Shown piece by piece: positions 34,334-45,564 of a stretch of 64,000 bases of DNA (its first letter is position 1; each line of letters starts with the position of its first letter). A program made the translations under genes and the position numbers. The notes beneath the pieces were generated by a model that saw only the letters and a list, made by a program, of their open reading frames with translations, was not told the origin of the DNA and ran no database searches. Origin of the DNA: Forficula auricularia (lineage: Eukaryota; Arthropoda; Insecta; Dermaptera; Forficulidae); assembly GCA_024734495.1 (NCBI GenBank), contig JALMQS010000816.1, positions 4,099,190 through 4,163,189 on the forward strand. The letters run 5' to 3'.

Positions 34334-35640
34334 AATTGACACGTTCTGATGTGGCCATTCACTTGACTTTACCATACACTTCTGGTTGAGTTTGGTACAA
34401 GGCCCTAGATTTTCAATTTTTGACCCCTCGCCCCTCCCTCATTTAGGGCGGTTTGTTTTTGCATTTTTAGTGTTCTGGAGCCCACTGATTATGTATACAA
34501 AATTTTGTAGAGTTTGCTCAAATGGCCTAAATTTTAATTCCCCCCTCCTAATTTTGGCGCCAGAAAAAAAAATTTCATTTTATAGGTTCATTTTATAGTA
34601 TATTTCATTTTTCTTGTTTTTACTTTACCATACAGGGTATGGTCAAGTATTGTAATCGTGCATGAAAAAAGTGGTTTTTCCTTCTTTTTTTCAAAATATC
34701 TCAAAAACGGCTGAAACTATTTTGATTAAAAAAATTGAGCGAAACCATGGCATTTCGGTCTACAAAAAAGCTCTAATAAGTGAACATCGAAAAAATTATA
34801 TTTTTCGAGATAATAATTGTTTTGTCAAAATGTCTGTTAGTTAGTCTGTCTGTCCGGTTGTCTGTCTGTTAGTTTGTGCGTTACCAAATTTTTGTGGACG
34901 AGCTAGCTCAAAAACATGTTTGAATATCGAAACCAAATTTCACACGTAGTTTTGGTCCATTGAGATTAAGAGCTGATTAGATTTTGGTGCATATCGACCC
35001 AAAAATTAAGGGGGTGGAGGGGGGGAGTTAAAAATCTAAAAATTAGAAACTCAACCTTATACATAATCAGTGGGACCTCAGAAGTCTAAAAATGCAAAAA
35101 CTAACCGCCCAAAATGGGGGGGGGGGGGTGTAGGGTCAAAAAATGAAAATCTAAGCTCTTGTACCAAACTCAACCAAATTTTGTATACATAATCAGTGGG
35201 CCCCCAGGAGTCTAAAAATGCAAAAACTAACCTCGCCCCTACATGAATATAAATAATTTTATTTATTAAATATAAGTGAGGGGCCAGGTTGTATGGTAAA
35301 GTCAAGTGGATGGCCATATCAGAACACGTCAGCTTATTTTAGTTTGAAAATATTATAATTTTAAATTTTAAGCCCCCTCCCCCTTAATTTTGGGTCGATA
35401 TGTACCAAAATCTAATCAGCTCTTAATCTCAATTCACTAAAACTACGTGTGAAATTTGGTTTTTATATTCACACGAGTTTTTGAGCTAGCTCGTCCACAA
35501 AAATTTGGTAACGCACAGACTAACGGAATAACAGAATAACTAACAGACATAGTGACATTTTGACAAAACAATTATTATCTCGAAAAGTATAATTTTTCAA
35601 CGTTCACTTATTAGGGCTTTTTTCTTGACCGAAATATTCA
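34334..35640. mobile_element. Cluster of TACTTTACCATAC units
   Basis: A shortened inverted unit (34334-34577), a complete unit (about 34616-35333) and a third inverted piece (35340-35640) lie side by side. Runs of G or C inside them vary in length. Frames here are repeat-derived. Confidence 0.7.
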
Positions 35641-35656
35641 ATTTGTAATATGAAAA

Positions 35657-36025
35657 TAAAAATTATTTTCATCTGAAAGTCATGGAAGACCATGGGTAAT
35701 GGAGAAAGAAAAAATTATCCCATTTCCAAATAAGATATACTATATTTATTGGATTGCCATTCCTTTCTTTCTATCTTCTTTCCTTTTAAACCGATTTTTC
35801 GGAGGATTCTTTCCTCCTTCTTCAGGGTTTCAGAGGGTCAAGAAGGAAACAAACAATGACCCTGAAGAAGAAGAGAAGAATCCTCCTAAACGTCGGTTTA
35901 AAAGGAAAAGAGGAAAGAAAGAAAGGAATGACCATCCAATAAATACACCTTATTTGGAAATGGTATAATTTTTTCTTTCTCCACTACCCCTGGGCTGCCT
36001 TCCATTACTTTCAGCTGAAAATTCT
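35657..36025. mobile_element. Hammerhead-like fold-back, decayed cores
   Basis: The arms are strong complements: TGGAGAAAGAAAAAATTAT at 35699 and its mirror near 35980. The inner motifs are damaged: CTGAAGA at 35862-35868 is intact but the following GAAA reads TAAA, and the minus copy has lost the CGUC. No target duplication found. The 89-codon frame 35699-35968 reads through the hairpin and is not a gene. Confidence 0.7.
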
Positions 36026-36416
36026 ACCAGTCTGACTCTCTCCAAAGAGGAAATTTCGTTCAAATATAAAAATGATTATTTTTGTGTAATGTAAAACACA
36101 TAGATACAATTCAATTATTTAGATACGGATGTATGTATTTTCATGTCTAAATCTTATTAAAAATAATTTTGAAATAAAAAGTAAAAAAAAAAGAGTTAGT
36201 AATAAATAATAATATAATAAGATATAATAATATAGTAATAAAAAATATTTTTTAAATTTAAATATAACAAAGTTAAAAAAGTTTTATTATGAGAATGATT
36301 CAAATAGTGAAATAGTTATTTAGATTATAATGGATTTAGGGAAGAATGGTATTAATTTAAGTAGGTCTGGTTCGTACAAGTTAAGGAACATGTGTATTGA
36401 TAGTACCTATACTAAA

Positions 36417-37590
36417 ACAGGGCTGTCCAACCAATGGCCCGCGGGCCGCATGCGGCCCAGCACTGTAATGAGTGTGGCCCAACATAAAATCATAAACTTC
36501 CTTAAAACATTGAGATTTATATTTAGAGATATATTTATTCCCTTTTTCGAAAAATGAATGTACATTTGTACAATACGTGAAGCTTTTTTCAAGAATAAAA
36601 TTCACTAAAAGCAAAATTAGAAGCTCAATTATATAAGATAAAAAATATAATGAAGTTTCGAATATTTAAAAATTCTTCTTCTTATATTTTCATTTTCTAA
36701 AATATTTATTATTTCAGTAATTTATATGCTACTACACTAACCAAGTTTACATTAGTTATATATATTTATATACATTCTAGTACAAGGAAACAAGGAATTG
36801 AGGTTTTCTTGAACAATCACAATTAATTGATAATTTCTCTCCTGGACTAAAACTTGTCAGGACTTGTCTTTTAGATCTTTGCACGTTCTTACATGTCAAT
36901 AGATAATGGATAGTCAGGGATTATTATATCCGTGACCCTTTTAAAAAATAAATTATGATTCCTCATATCCTTCTTTAATCCTATTCGATTTAAATTGGTT
37001 TACCAGGGCTGTCCAACCCGTGGCCCAATATAAAGTTTTAAAATTCCTTAAAACATTGAGATTTATATGTCGATAGTAGAAAACACAACAATTATAATTA
37101 ATTAATAATTTTTTTTCTATAAAATAAGAAATCTGAAAATCTACTGTGAACTTTTCGAAAAATAAAAGTGTTAATTTTAAAGTTTCTGTCTAGAACTAGA
37201 TTTCAAGATTTCCGAAAAAATAATCATCATTTTGGTCGATTTTCGACTCCATTTTCATTAGAAACGAATTTTCTACTTGGAAACTTTCTGATTGAATGTT
37301 CTAGAACAACATTTAGATACGAATCTGAAAGATAAATTGAATATTGTCTCTTATTTAGAATTTTATATTAATTATCTAGACACGAAAAAATATAAATAAA
37401 TACTAATATGCGAACCTATTTACAAGTATAAAATTTAAGAAAAGTAAAATTAGAAGCACACTATGAGCTAAAAAAATAATAAAGTTCCTATTTCTACATT
37501 ATTAACTCTATTTTTTGAATAACAAATATCAATAGAATTATAATATTTTATCCGCGGTCCGAGACAATTTTTTTTTCTTCAAATGTGCCC
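36417..37590. mobile_element. Two adjoining hAT MITE copies
   Basis: One begins CAGGGCTGTCCAACCAATGG at about 36420 with the GGCCCGCGGGCCGCATGCGG block. Another begins CAGGGCTGTCCAACCCGTGG at 37007 and is the minus-orientation homologue of 13283-13858, losing its last end near 37590. The segment between (36830-37006) is the shared flank seen at 13860-14040. Confidence 0.65.
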
Positions 37591-37890
37591 AGAGTAAACA
37601 AAGAGGTAGTACTAGAATTTCAAAAATACTAGATGAAGGGGATAAGTGGACAATTTTTAGAAAGAGAAATCAGGGATTTATTTGTAAGTAGTAAATTGTA
37701 GATGTATCTTAAATAAAATTCTAAATTTTGAGAAAGATGTCTAGTTAGTTAATCCAGATATTAATGTAGGTTTGCAATCATTTTCAACGATCTGGCATTG
37801 ATTTGTGGAACAGTCTCTCTATTACTAATTGGGATTTAGTCCTCTGACCCCGATGATTAAATGAAAAAAAAAATAATGACTCTCTTTTTT

Positions 37891-38340
37891 CACAAAGAGA
37901 AACAAAGAGATTGTCCTCTGCTTGATGCAAATAAACATACACACATATATATCGAAATGATATATCTGTAGAAATATATATTATTTATTTGTTTGAGACC
38001 ATAGTTTCGAAGACTTGGTCTTCATCATCAGTCTTTTTTAATTATAAATATTGTTTTTCTAACTGGCTACCAGCTAAGAAACATAAAAAAAAATAAAAAA
38101 AATTTCAATATCCATACGGTATTGACTCCATGAAAAACAATATTTATAATTAAAAAAGACTGATGATGAAGACCAAGTCTTCGAAACTACAGTCTCAAAC
38201 AAATAAATAATATATATATACAGATATATCATTTCGATATACATGTGTGTATGTTTATTTGCATCAAGCAGAGGACAATTTCTTTGTTTCTCTTTGTGAA
38301 TCAACAACTCTGCTACTCTCGGCAAAACAAAAACTTTTCA
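37891..38340. mobile_element. Hammerhead-like fold-back with perfect 12-bp target duplication
   Basis: ACTCTCTTTTTT occurs at 37879-37890 and 38341-38352. The arms 37891-38058 and 38133-38298 are near-perfect complements around a 74-base loop. The right side continues to a full terminus (CTGCTACTCTCGGCAAAACA, then AAAACTTTTCA). The left side starts within the arm. Motifs: minus 37995-38035 and plus 38155-38197. The minus frame 38074-38325 is part of the hairpin. Confidence 0.85.
38155..38197 (+). ncRNA. Hammerhead-ribozyme-like motif, minimal stem III
   Basis: CTGATGA at 38160-38166, stem II GAAGAC/GTCTTC (38168-38173 with 38177-38182, loop CAA), GAAA 38183-38186, C UACA G, then UC with cleavage expected after 38194. 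Stem I has only two clear pairs in this arm. One extra U sits before stem II. Confidence 0.4.
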
Positions 38341-38868
38341 ACTCTCTTTTTTATTATAAATCTCCTTTATAGTAAATTTCATTTATCTTGTTTTGTTTTT
38401 TTAGTTTGAAAATTTTATAATTTTAATTTATTAACAGCCCCCATCATCTTAATTTTTGGTTCGAATTTCGATTAAAATCTGATCAGCTCTTAATCTTAAT
38501 GCACTAAAACTACATGTGAAATTTCGTTTTGATATTCATTCTATTTATTGAACTAGAGCGTACAAAATATTTAGTAATGTACTAACGTACTAACTACAAA
38601 GCATTTTAGCAAAATAATTTATAATCTCGTAAAATATAATTTTTTCGATGTTCATCATTATGGATTTTTTGTAGACCAAAACGTCATAATTTCGCTCCAT
38701 TTTTAAGATATTTAGATCGATCCAGACACAAAGTACATGATAATTTGCATGGATAAAATTGAAGGGCAATATTAGGAGATCGAAGTAGAGCAAAACCGAT
38801 TGAAAAATGGTATTTTCGCTGAGAGTATGCCTAAAATGTTAATTTACAAGTAAACAACTAAAGATTTT

Positions 38869-39105
38869 CTAATTGAAAAGATTTTGTTTTGCCGAGAGTA
38901 GCAGAGTCGTTGATTCATAAAGGTATCAATGAGGTTGTTCTGCTTTATGCAAATAATCATACCTATACATATAATATTATATAACGAATATAAGTATAAT
39001 TATATATATACAAATATACATATACATAATTTATTTGTTAGATACTATAGTTTCGAACGATTAAAATTCATCATCAGTCTTTTTAATTTTAAATATTTTA
39101 TTTAT
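38869..39105 (-). mobile_element. Single-unit (not fold-back) copy of the hammerhead family
   Basis: The terminus lies at the left (ATTGAAAAGATTTTGTTTTG, CCGAGAGTAGCAGAG). It is followed by the GATGCAAATAAAC-type block and a motif near 39045-39085 (CTGATGA complement 39071-39077, GAAA complement 39051-39054). This shows that the fold-backs are built from two such units. Confidence 0.65.
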
Positions 39106-39109
39106 TATT

Positions 39110-41145
39110 TATCAAGCGTCGAAATAGCCGATCTGATAGAGAAATAGTGCACTTAAGAACTATAATTAACTAGTTTGTTGATATATTAACCAAAAGATTT
39201 GCCTTTTATTTTTTATTCAACTATTTTAGATAAAAGAAAAAGTTTTCAAGGTGAGAGTTGGCTGTTTTGAGTATAATATGATGCCGTAATATTAATATGA
39301 CTTATACTAATTAATGTATTAATAATCTATCAAAATTAATTAGAGTTTAGTCGATTTGCTCTTACCTTAGAAGAATGGCTGGTTTGTCTACCCTGGTTGA
39401 TTTCCGCCACTCAAATGAATAAAATGCCGTTTTTTATTCCTATTATCTTGAATGCATTTCTCTAGGTGGGCTCGATTCTCTAAAACAGAAAATATAAAAG
39501 AATATTTTTATTTAAAAAAGGAAAATTATCAGTAAAAGATAAATGAAAATAAATTTAACATTAACTTTTAGATATCAATTTTATCTAATTATTATTACAT
39601 ATTATTGAATCAAAAATATCAATTTCAATTAATAGAATAATTAATCCATGCTTTAAACGTGTTGCAATTCATATTTTTCTTTGTCTTTTGGGGGTTATTG
39701 TATTATTAATATATTTTTTCATGTTTAATCACAAGAACGAAATGGACCATACAAATTACTTCACCCGAGTGAACCTTCATCTTGTAATAAATACAGGGTA
39801 TTCTAATTGACTGTTTAAGATTTTAAGGAATGATTGGATAGTTTATTGTAAAACAAAATTCGATTTGATCATAAGTTCAAAAAATTCATTTCTGAGAGAA
39901 TAAGATGTTATAAAAATAATTCAAAAATGTAATAATTCCCTCCTCTCTTATATTTAATAGTTAATAAAATAATTTATAATTATTTACGAACGAACTCTCC
40001 TTCCCCCTTCTGAATTTTGGGCCCATTAGGAATTAATAATATCTCCTTTTAATTATGAGACTATTCTATTAGAAATATCAGCTTTATTTGATTTTTTTTT
40101 TGAAAATTTTATTATTTTAAATTATTTTTGAACCCCCCCTCTCCCTCTTTTTGGTCGCTATCAATTTCACATAATGAGTCATTTTCATAAGGTCGTAAGG
40201 GTGCATATGCGATTTTCGTATAAATCGATTAAAGGGTCTAGAACTTTATTGATAATTCTATTTTTTTAACCCCTTCCCCAATTTTGGCCCCGAAAAAAAT
40301 AATCTCTTTTTGTTATAGTTTTATTTTATAGTATATTTTATTTTTCTTGTTTTTTTTTTTTTTAGTTTGAAAATCTTATAATTTTAATTTTTAACCCCCC
40401 CCCCCCTCCTCCTTAATTTCGGGTTGTATTTCAACCAAAATTTAATTAGCTCTTAATCTTTTAATTAGTTCTTAATTCAGCACCAAAATTACACGTGAAA
40501 TTTTTGATATTCACACTAGTTTTTGAGCTAGAGCGTACGCACAATTTGTTAACGTACTAACAGACATTTTGACAAATCAATTAATTTGAATAAAATTTTA
40601 AATTCATAATATTTTCTATCAAATGAAAAAAGACCTCAATCGGCCAAAATACATTGTAGAAAGGAGAAAGTCTTGACTGCTGGGCAAACCGAAAATTTGC
40701 TTGTCGTGTTTAGAATTTCTGAGATTTTTGAACCCTCCCTTTTTTTTCGTCTGATATAATGCTTAAAACACTTTAAAAAAATTCATTTTATGTTCTTTTC
40801 AAAAATATATTCAGTTTGCAGTGGATATAGTGAAAATGAGTGGCGATAATTGATTATGGAAATGAGACTTAGATATGAAGTGACGTGGGTTGCTCTTATA
40901 GCAATTGTTTTCTTAAATATTTGATCTTGAATGGTGGGTGTGACTAGTGATACTCTTTCTCTCAATGCTTAGATCTGAAATGTATTGAATTTTTGACGTT
41001 CCGATTATTATAGGTAACAATTGCTGAAGACATGGAAGAATCGATTAAATACCAGGTCTCACGTTTGTGAAAAAAATTTTGATAAGTTTTTTAATTAAAC
41101 TAATTATTACCAGGTGGTTGAATCAAAATAAAACAAATGGTTGAT
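39110..41145. other. Long AT-rich interval without a gene
   Basis: Scattered weak traces of the TACTTTACCATAC interior occur near 40100-40600 (for example TTTGAGCTAGAGCG). No supportable coding sequence. Confidence 0.5.
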
Positions 41146-41159
41146 TAAATGAAAAACAA

Positions 41160-41192
41160 ACACATGCATTACCGAGTATCGCTCGGTGTTCC
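41160..41192 (+). repeat. ACCGAG-CTCGGT hairpin, possible transposon end
   Basis: ACCGAGTATCGCTCGGTGTT then CCAGGTACT. Similar hairpins end repeats at 44083-44113, 55228-55256 and 57888-57918. A hairpin near the 3' end suits Helitrons, although the expected CTRR ending is not seen. Confidence 0.4.
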
Positions 41193-41556
41193 AGGTACTG
41201 TTTATATGAACCAACAATTTTGCTATTCTCGACAAACAAAATCTTTTCAATTAACACATGTTTGTATTTATTTTAATTATTTTTATTTATTTATTTATCC
41301 AGAAAAATACACAACATACAATATGTCATGTCCTATAGAGTTGACAAGTCAAATGTACATAGGACCGGATTAAAATCTTATTTATCTTATATACTACTAC
41401 TGGTATCTTATATCTATCTTATATTATATAGTGTATATATCTATCTTATATATAACAATTAATAATTATTTAAACAATTACTATAAATGAAATATGGTGT
41501 ACATTGATAAACATTAGTTCACATTAGAGATTTACATACATAATCACAGGGTGAAA

Positions 41557-42060
41557 TCACAACGATCCGATCCATTTAACCAATTTTTTTCTCAATATTT
41601 TCTTGTCACACGACAGATTTTTTAGATCATTTGGGAGTTTATTAAAATATTTAATTGCCACAAGATTGGCATTTTTTGGGCAATTGACTTATTAATCTTT
41701 GGTAGGACAATTGATCTATGTCTAGTTCTGCCACTATGTTCATTATACTTCATCTTACACACATCATAATAATAAACAACAGAGTTAACAATAAAAGATT
41801 CATCAATACCCATGACAGATTGCACCTTAATTATTTTAATAAGTCTAGTCACTATAGTGATAAGTGGTTTCGTTGCATTATCATATGCACCCCCCACGCA
41901 ATTATACCATAGTTAATTATACTCTCAAACAGAGCCTGATAAATTACCCTCATAGGCCTTGGATCCAATATTGCACATAACTTATATAAAACAAAATTTA
42001 TATATCTGGTTTTCTTGATAATTTGCTTTATGTGATAGTTCCATCTCATATGACATAAAC
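41557..42060 (-). pseudogene. LINE reverse-transcriptase tail (non-LTR), frameshifted
   Basis: Reading the minus strand, 42049-41852 encodes MRWNYHIKQIIKKTRYINFV, and further on IYQALFESIINYGIIAWG, the typical segment after the RT thumb of insect non-LTR elements. A second frame (41897-41622) continues with VLPKINKSIAQK. A one-base slip in an A run near 41665 moves to a third frame with YFNKLPNDLKNL and a stop at 41557-41559, which is the usual end of this protein. At least two frameshifts and loss of everything upstream of about 42060 make it a dead 5'-truncated copy. The clade is not certain; Jockey-like is my guess. Confidence 0.8.
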
Positions 42061-42700
42061 TATATTTATTTCTTCCCTAAGTTTTAATTTTCTAACTGAC
42101 AAAAAAATTGCCAAATCACTAAAATTTGTGGGCAGCGTAGCGAGTGTTGAAAAAGTTTTCAATTTTTTGAAATGACTAATTGCTAGTCTAATTAATGACT
42201 AGATTTTAAAATACATCGAATAGTGGAAGGAAAACAAATGTATGAATAATACTAAGTTAAATGACTGCGTTGGGATAGCCTACTCTATTGGATGACGAAT
42301 ATCCATACCCGTATCGATTTGATCATGGCGAAGAGGGGCAGAACATTACCCATAAAAGCCCCTCAACAAGTCGCACTATTCTGTGAAACGTTCCTCCTCT
42401 TGATCCCTCACCCTCTCAGATTCAACTATCAAAGCTTAAATCTTGAGCCAGACACATTTCAAATAGCAGAATCTTTAAATATTTACTTAACATAAATATA
42501 CATAGTATTGGTCAAATTTTGTCAAGAAAAGCTATAAGAAATCTATCCATGGCAATTCTTTTTATTGAATTATTTATTAGAGGGCTGTAAACAGTTTTTT
42601 ACTACCTGAGAAGATACTGATTTAGTGATAGATTGGGTAAATGAATAATTGTCTATATTCAATTGACAATATCTAAACGGCCAAGATTCTGTAGAAACAT
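42061..42700. other. Unassigned interval with a 67-codon frame
   Basis: The plus frame 42292-42495 (MAKRGRTLPIKAPQQVALFC within it) lies in slightly GC-richer DNA with no partner in the window. I recognise no family. Confidence 0.3.
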
Positions 42701-42717
42701 TTACAAAGGATAATATC

Positions 42718-42923
42718 CGAAGGGTGAACCGCGACCTAATATGCTGTACACCTACTTCCACTTGTACTTCCAAATATTTCCAAGTACTTCCAAATATTTC
42801 CAAGCACTTCCAAACATTTTCAAGTACTTCCAAATATTCGCAAGTACTTCCAAATATTTCCAAGTACTTCCAAAATACTTCCAAAGAGGTGTACACCTAC
42901 TACCAATCGCGGATCACCCCTCG
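42718..42923. mobile_element. GGGGTGAACC MITE, subtype A, 8-bp target duplication
   Basis: ATAATATC (42710-42717) and ATAATGTC (42924-42931) differ at one base. Ends and ACTTCCAAATATTTCCAAGT units as in 12703-12988, with fewer units (206 against 286 bases). Confidence 0.85.
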
Positions 42924-43094
42924 ATAATGTCCATATTTAAAATTAAACAAACTTTACTTGTAAAATCTACCAATCGAAATTACCCTGGTACTTAAGGTGA
43001 ATATAGCTTTTTTGTCTCGATTCACGGTGGCGCTGAGGATTCTTATCTTATCTTATATTATTAAATGAGCAATTCTTGTATATATATATATATA

Positions 43095-43445
43095 TATATA
43101 TATGGAGATGGGCAGGATACATTGCGAGGATGGGAAATGAAAGATGGACAAAAACCACCACTGAATGGTGCCCGTTGAATAAAACCAGGGACCGAGGAAG
43201 ACCGCCGAATAGATGGTCAAATGAACTGGACAGGACAGTCGGAAGAGACTGGATGAGGACTGCGAGGAACATATTGGGAGAGGCCTATGCCCTAAGGGGC
43301 CTAGTTCCATCATAATTTGTACAATTGTAAATATAATATAAGTATAAATATATTGTAAATATGTTGTAATTTATTGTGTATTGCTTGATTAAATATAATT
43401 TAAATGTAAAATTGAACTAAATAAAGGCTATAATAATATATATAT
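43095..43445 (+). pseudogene. LINE 3' end: last 72 codons and tail
   Basis: Right after a TA microsatellite (43078-43103) a frame reads WRWAGYIARMGNERWTKTTT, then GRPPNRWSNELDR, DWMRTARN and GEAYALRGLVPS, ending at 43313-43315. The WAGxxARM, GRPxxRW and W...A...GEA pattern is the C-terminal end of endonuclease/reverse-transcriptase proteins of insect non-LTR elements, probably RTE-like. No stop interrupts this part, but all upstream domains are missing. The tail carries AAATAAAG and ends in a TA run, into which it probably inserted. Confidence 0.8.
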
Positions 43446-44113
43446 ATACAATCGGTTTCTCGAAAACGGTTCTAACGATTTCGCTAAAAATTGGTGTACT
43501 TACTTATCAAGTCTCATGAGTTATTAGTAGTTTATAAATTTTAATCCGATTGAAATAAAGGAAGGGTGTGAAAATTAGTTTAATCGTTCATATCTCGTCT
43601 TCGATAAGTCGCAGAGTCTTGAAATTTGAAACTTAAGCTATCTAGAGGCGATAAGAAGTATTACAAGATTTTGGCTAAAATAAAAGTACCGGAAGTTGAT
43701 GTTTATGTACGTAAGAATATACTCGCCCTGCGTTTCGCAACCATAAATCTCAGAGCTACGAAATTCGAAACTTAAGCTCTTTATTTGCTAGAAGGAGTAT
43801 AGCAAGCTTTTGTTTAAAATCGGAACACCGGAAGTAGACATTTGCATGAAAGATTTTTCGTTTTTTTTTATTTTGTCAAAAACAGCACTAACGATTTTTT
43901 AAAAATTGGTGTAGCTACTAAACTGGTATAGCTAGCTATTAGTCGTGTTTAGATTTTATCCGATTGCAATAAAGGAAAGGGGTGTAAATTAGGAGTGTCG
44001 TAAAATAAATATTTTAATAATTCATATATCGTTTTCGGTAAGTCGCAGAGCCTTGAAATTTGCAACTTAAGCTACTAAACAGTTACCGAGCATCGACCGG
44101 TGCTCCAGGTTTT
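43446..44113 (+). mobile_element. Helitron-like repeat unit with 3' hairpin
   Basis: Starts TACAATCGGTTTCTCGAAAA and holds two imperfect repeats of a module with AAAAATTGGTGTA, ATCCGATTG(A/C)AATAAAG and TCGCAGAG. It ends in the ACCGAGCATCGACCGGTGCT hairpin. Related modules: 13000-13280, 57660-57930 and, inverted, 60570-60650. It has no coding content. Confidence 0.55.
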
Positions 44114-44117
44114 AAAT

Positions 44118-44357
44118 GAAAAGCTTATTTTTCAGCAGTTTTTAATTTTAAATGGTGGTTATTTTAATTTATCAAAATATTTCGAAATGTACATATTCTT
44201 CTTCAGTGGACCTCTCACCCAAAGACTGAGCAAATACGGTGATTTTTTGGGTGAGGTCCACTGAAGAAGGAATATTGTACGAAATTTACGAAATATTTGG
44301 ATAAATTAGATTAACCACCATTTAAAATTAAAAAAATGCCGAAAAATAAGCTTTTCT
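44118..44357. mobile_element. Hammerhead-like fold-back next to the hairpin end
   Basis: Arms TGAAAAGCTTATTTTTC and the complement near 44340 enclose paired motifs. On the plus strand, CTGAAGA is at 44261-44267, GAAA at 44290-44293, and stem I TCCA pairs TGGA (44298-44301); stem II is decayed. The minus core is at 44200-44206. A short TTTTAA flanks both sides, too short to count as proof. Confidence 0.65.
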
Positions 44358-45560
44358 TTTAATACCTATAGCTTTTTTGGTTTTAAAAAAGCGAAATGTG
44401 AGTTCAAATTGTATATCTTGCTTGGAAACATGATATTTAAGCACATATAAATAGCCAATTCATTTTATGGAAACAAAAGTTTTGCCTTATAATAAAATGA
44501 CCAAATGTAAGGTCATTTAGGGAGTTTTGTACTCCTTATTTGTGAACCGTGCTTCTTTTAAAACCTGTACTTCTTTTGTACTTGATTGCATTATTTTGTA
44601 CTCATATAAACTATAACAATTATTAAATGCAAACTTTTATAAGTTCCTGTGCAAATGTTACCTATGATAATTGAAAATATGATTTCAATAATTAAAATAT
44701 TAGAATTACTATTGTATCTAATTCTATATTCTTTTAAAAATATATAGTCGATTGTAGAAGATTCAGTTTTTTTTCACAACACCAATCACCAACAAAAAAT
44801 GAAGACGACCAATTATATCTTCATTTCACGTCACACAAAATATGAGACCTAAAAAAACTTCATTCTGCTCTCAGCTCAGAAATATTCAGACCGTTTTGAG
44901 AGGCAATCTCGACGATCTCCTTTTGTGCTAAAAATAATTGGTCTCCTAACTTATAAGATCTAGATTCCACATTTTTAATGGAAAAATTTCATCAGAATGC
45001 ACGACGATTTTTCAAGTGCTGTGGGTGAAGTCTCAGTCTTTCAACATACTTCATCCAAATCTCTCTCTCACAGTCATTTTATATCGATATAAATTTTAAA
45101 AAATTCAGTAAGGATTTTGAGTATTTTCAAAATAGAAAAATACTTGCAGGTAAAGTGTATTTTCGATACAAAATACAAATTAATCTAAAAAATCTATTTT
45201 CGGTACAAAATAGAAAAGTATCGAAAATGTGTTTCAGTAATTATATTGTTTTTTATTTGTTTTTTCTAGTGACTGCGGAGAGTGTGGCTTAAATTAGGGC
45301 TTCCTACTCGCATATAGACAGGTAAACTATTGTTAACCTTTTCGAATATAATTGGATAATAAAGTGAAAATGATAAAAGTTAATTCTACATACAATAAAA
45401 ACTAGAACAAGTAAACAATTGATACACTGAAGAAATCAACTATTTCGCTATCAGCCTAATAAGAAGGGTAGATCTCACCCGTCTAACAGTGCTCGGTTGG
45501 TCATTTTTCCCCGTATAGAATTATTCATTGTTGCCTAACATTTTTCTAGTTTTTTAAATA
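44358..45560. other. AT-rich interval without a gene
   Basis: No open frame above 60 codons and no recognised repeat. Confidence 0.55.
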
Positions 45561-45564
45561 ATTA

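Noticed and set aside
35699..35968. 89-codon frame with a Lys-rich end
   Set aside because: It reads through the two arms of a fold-back element.
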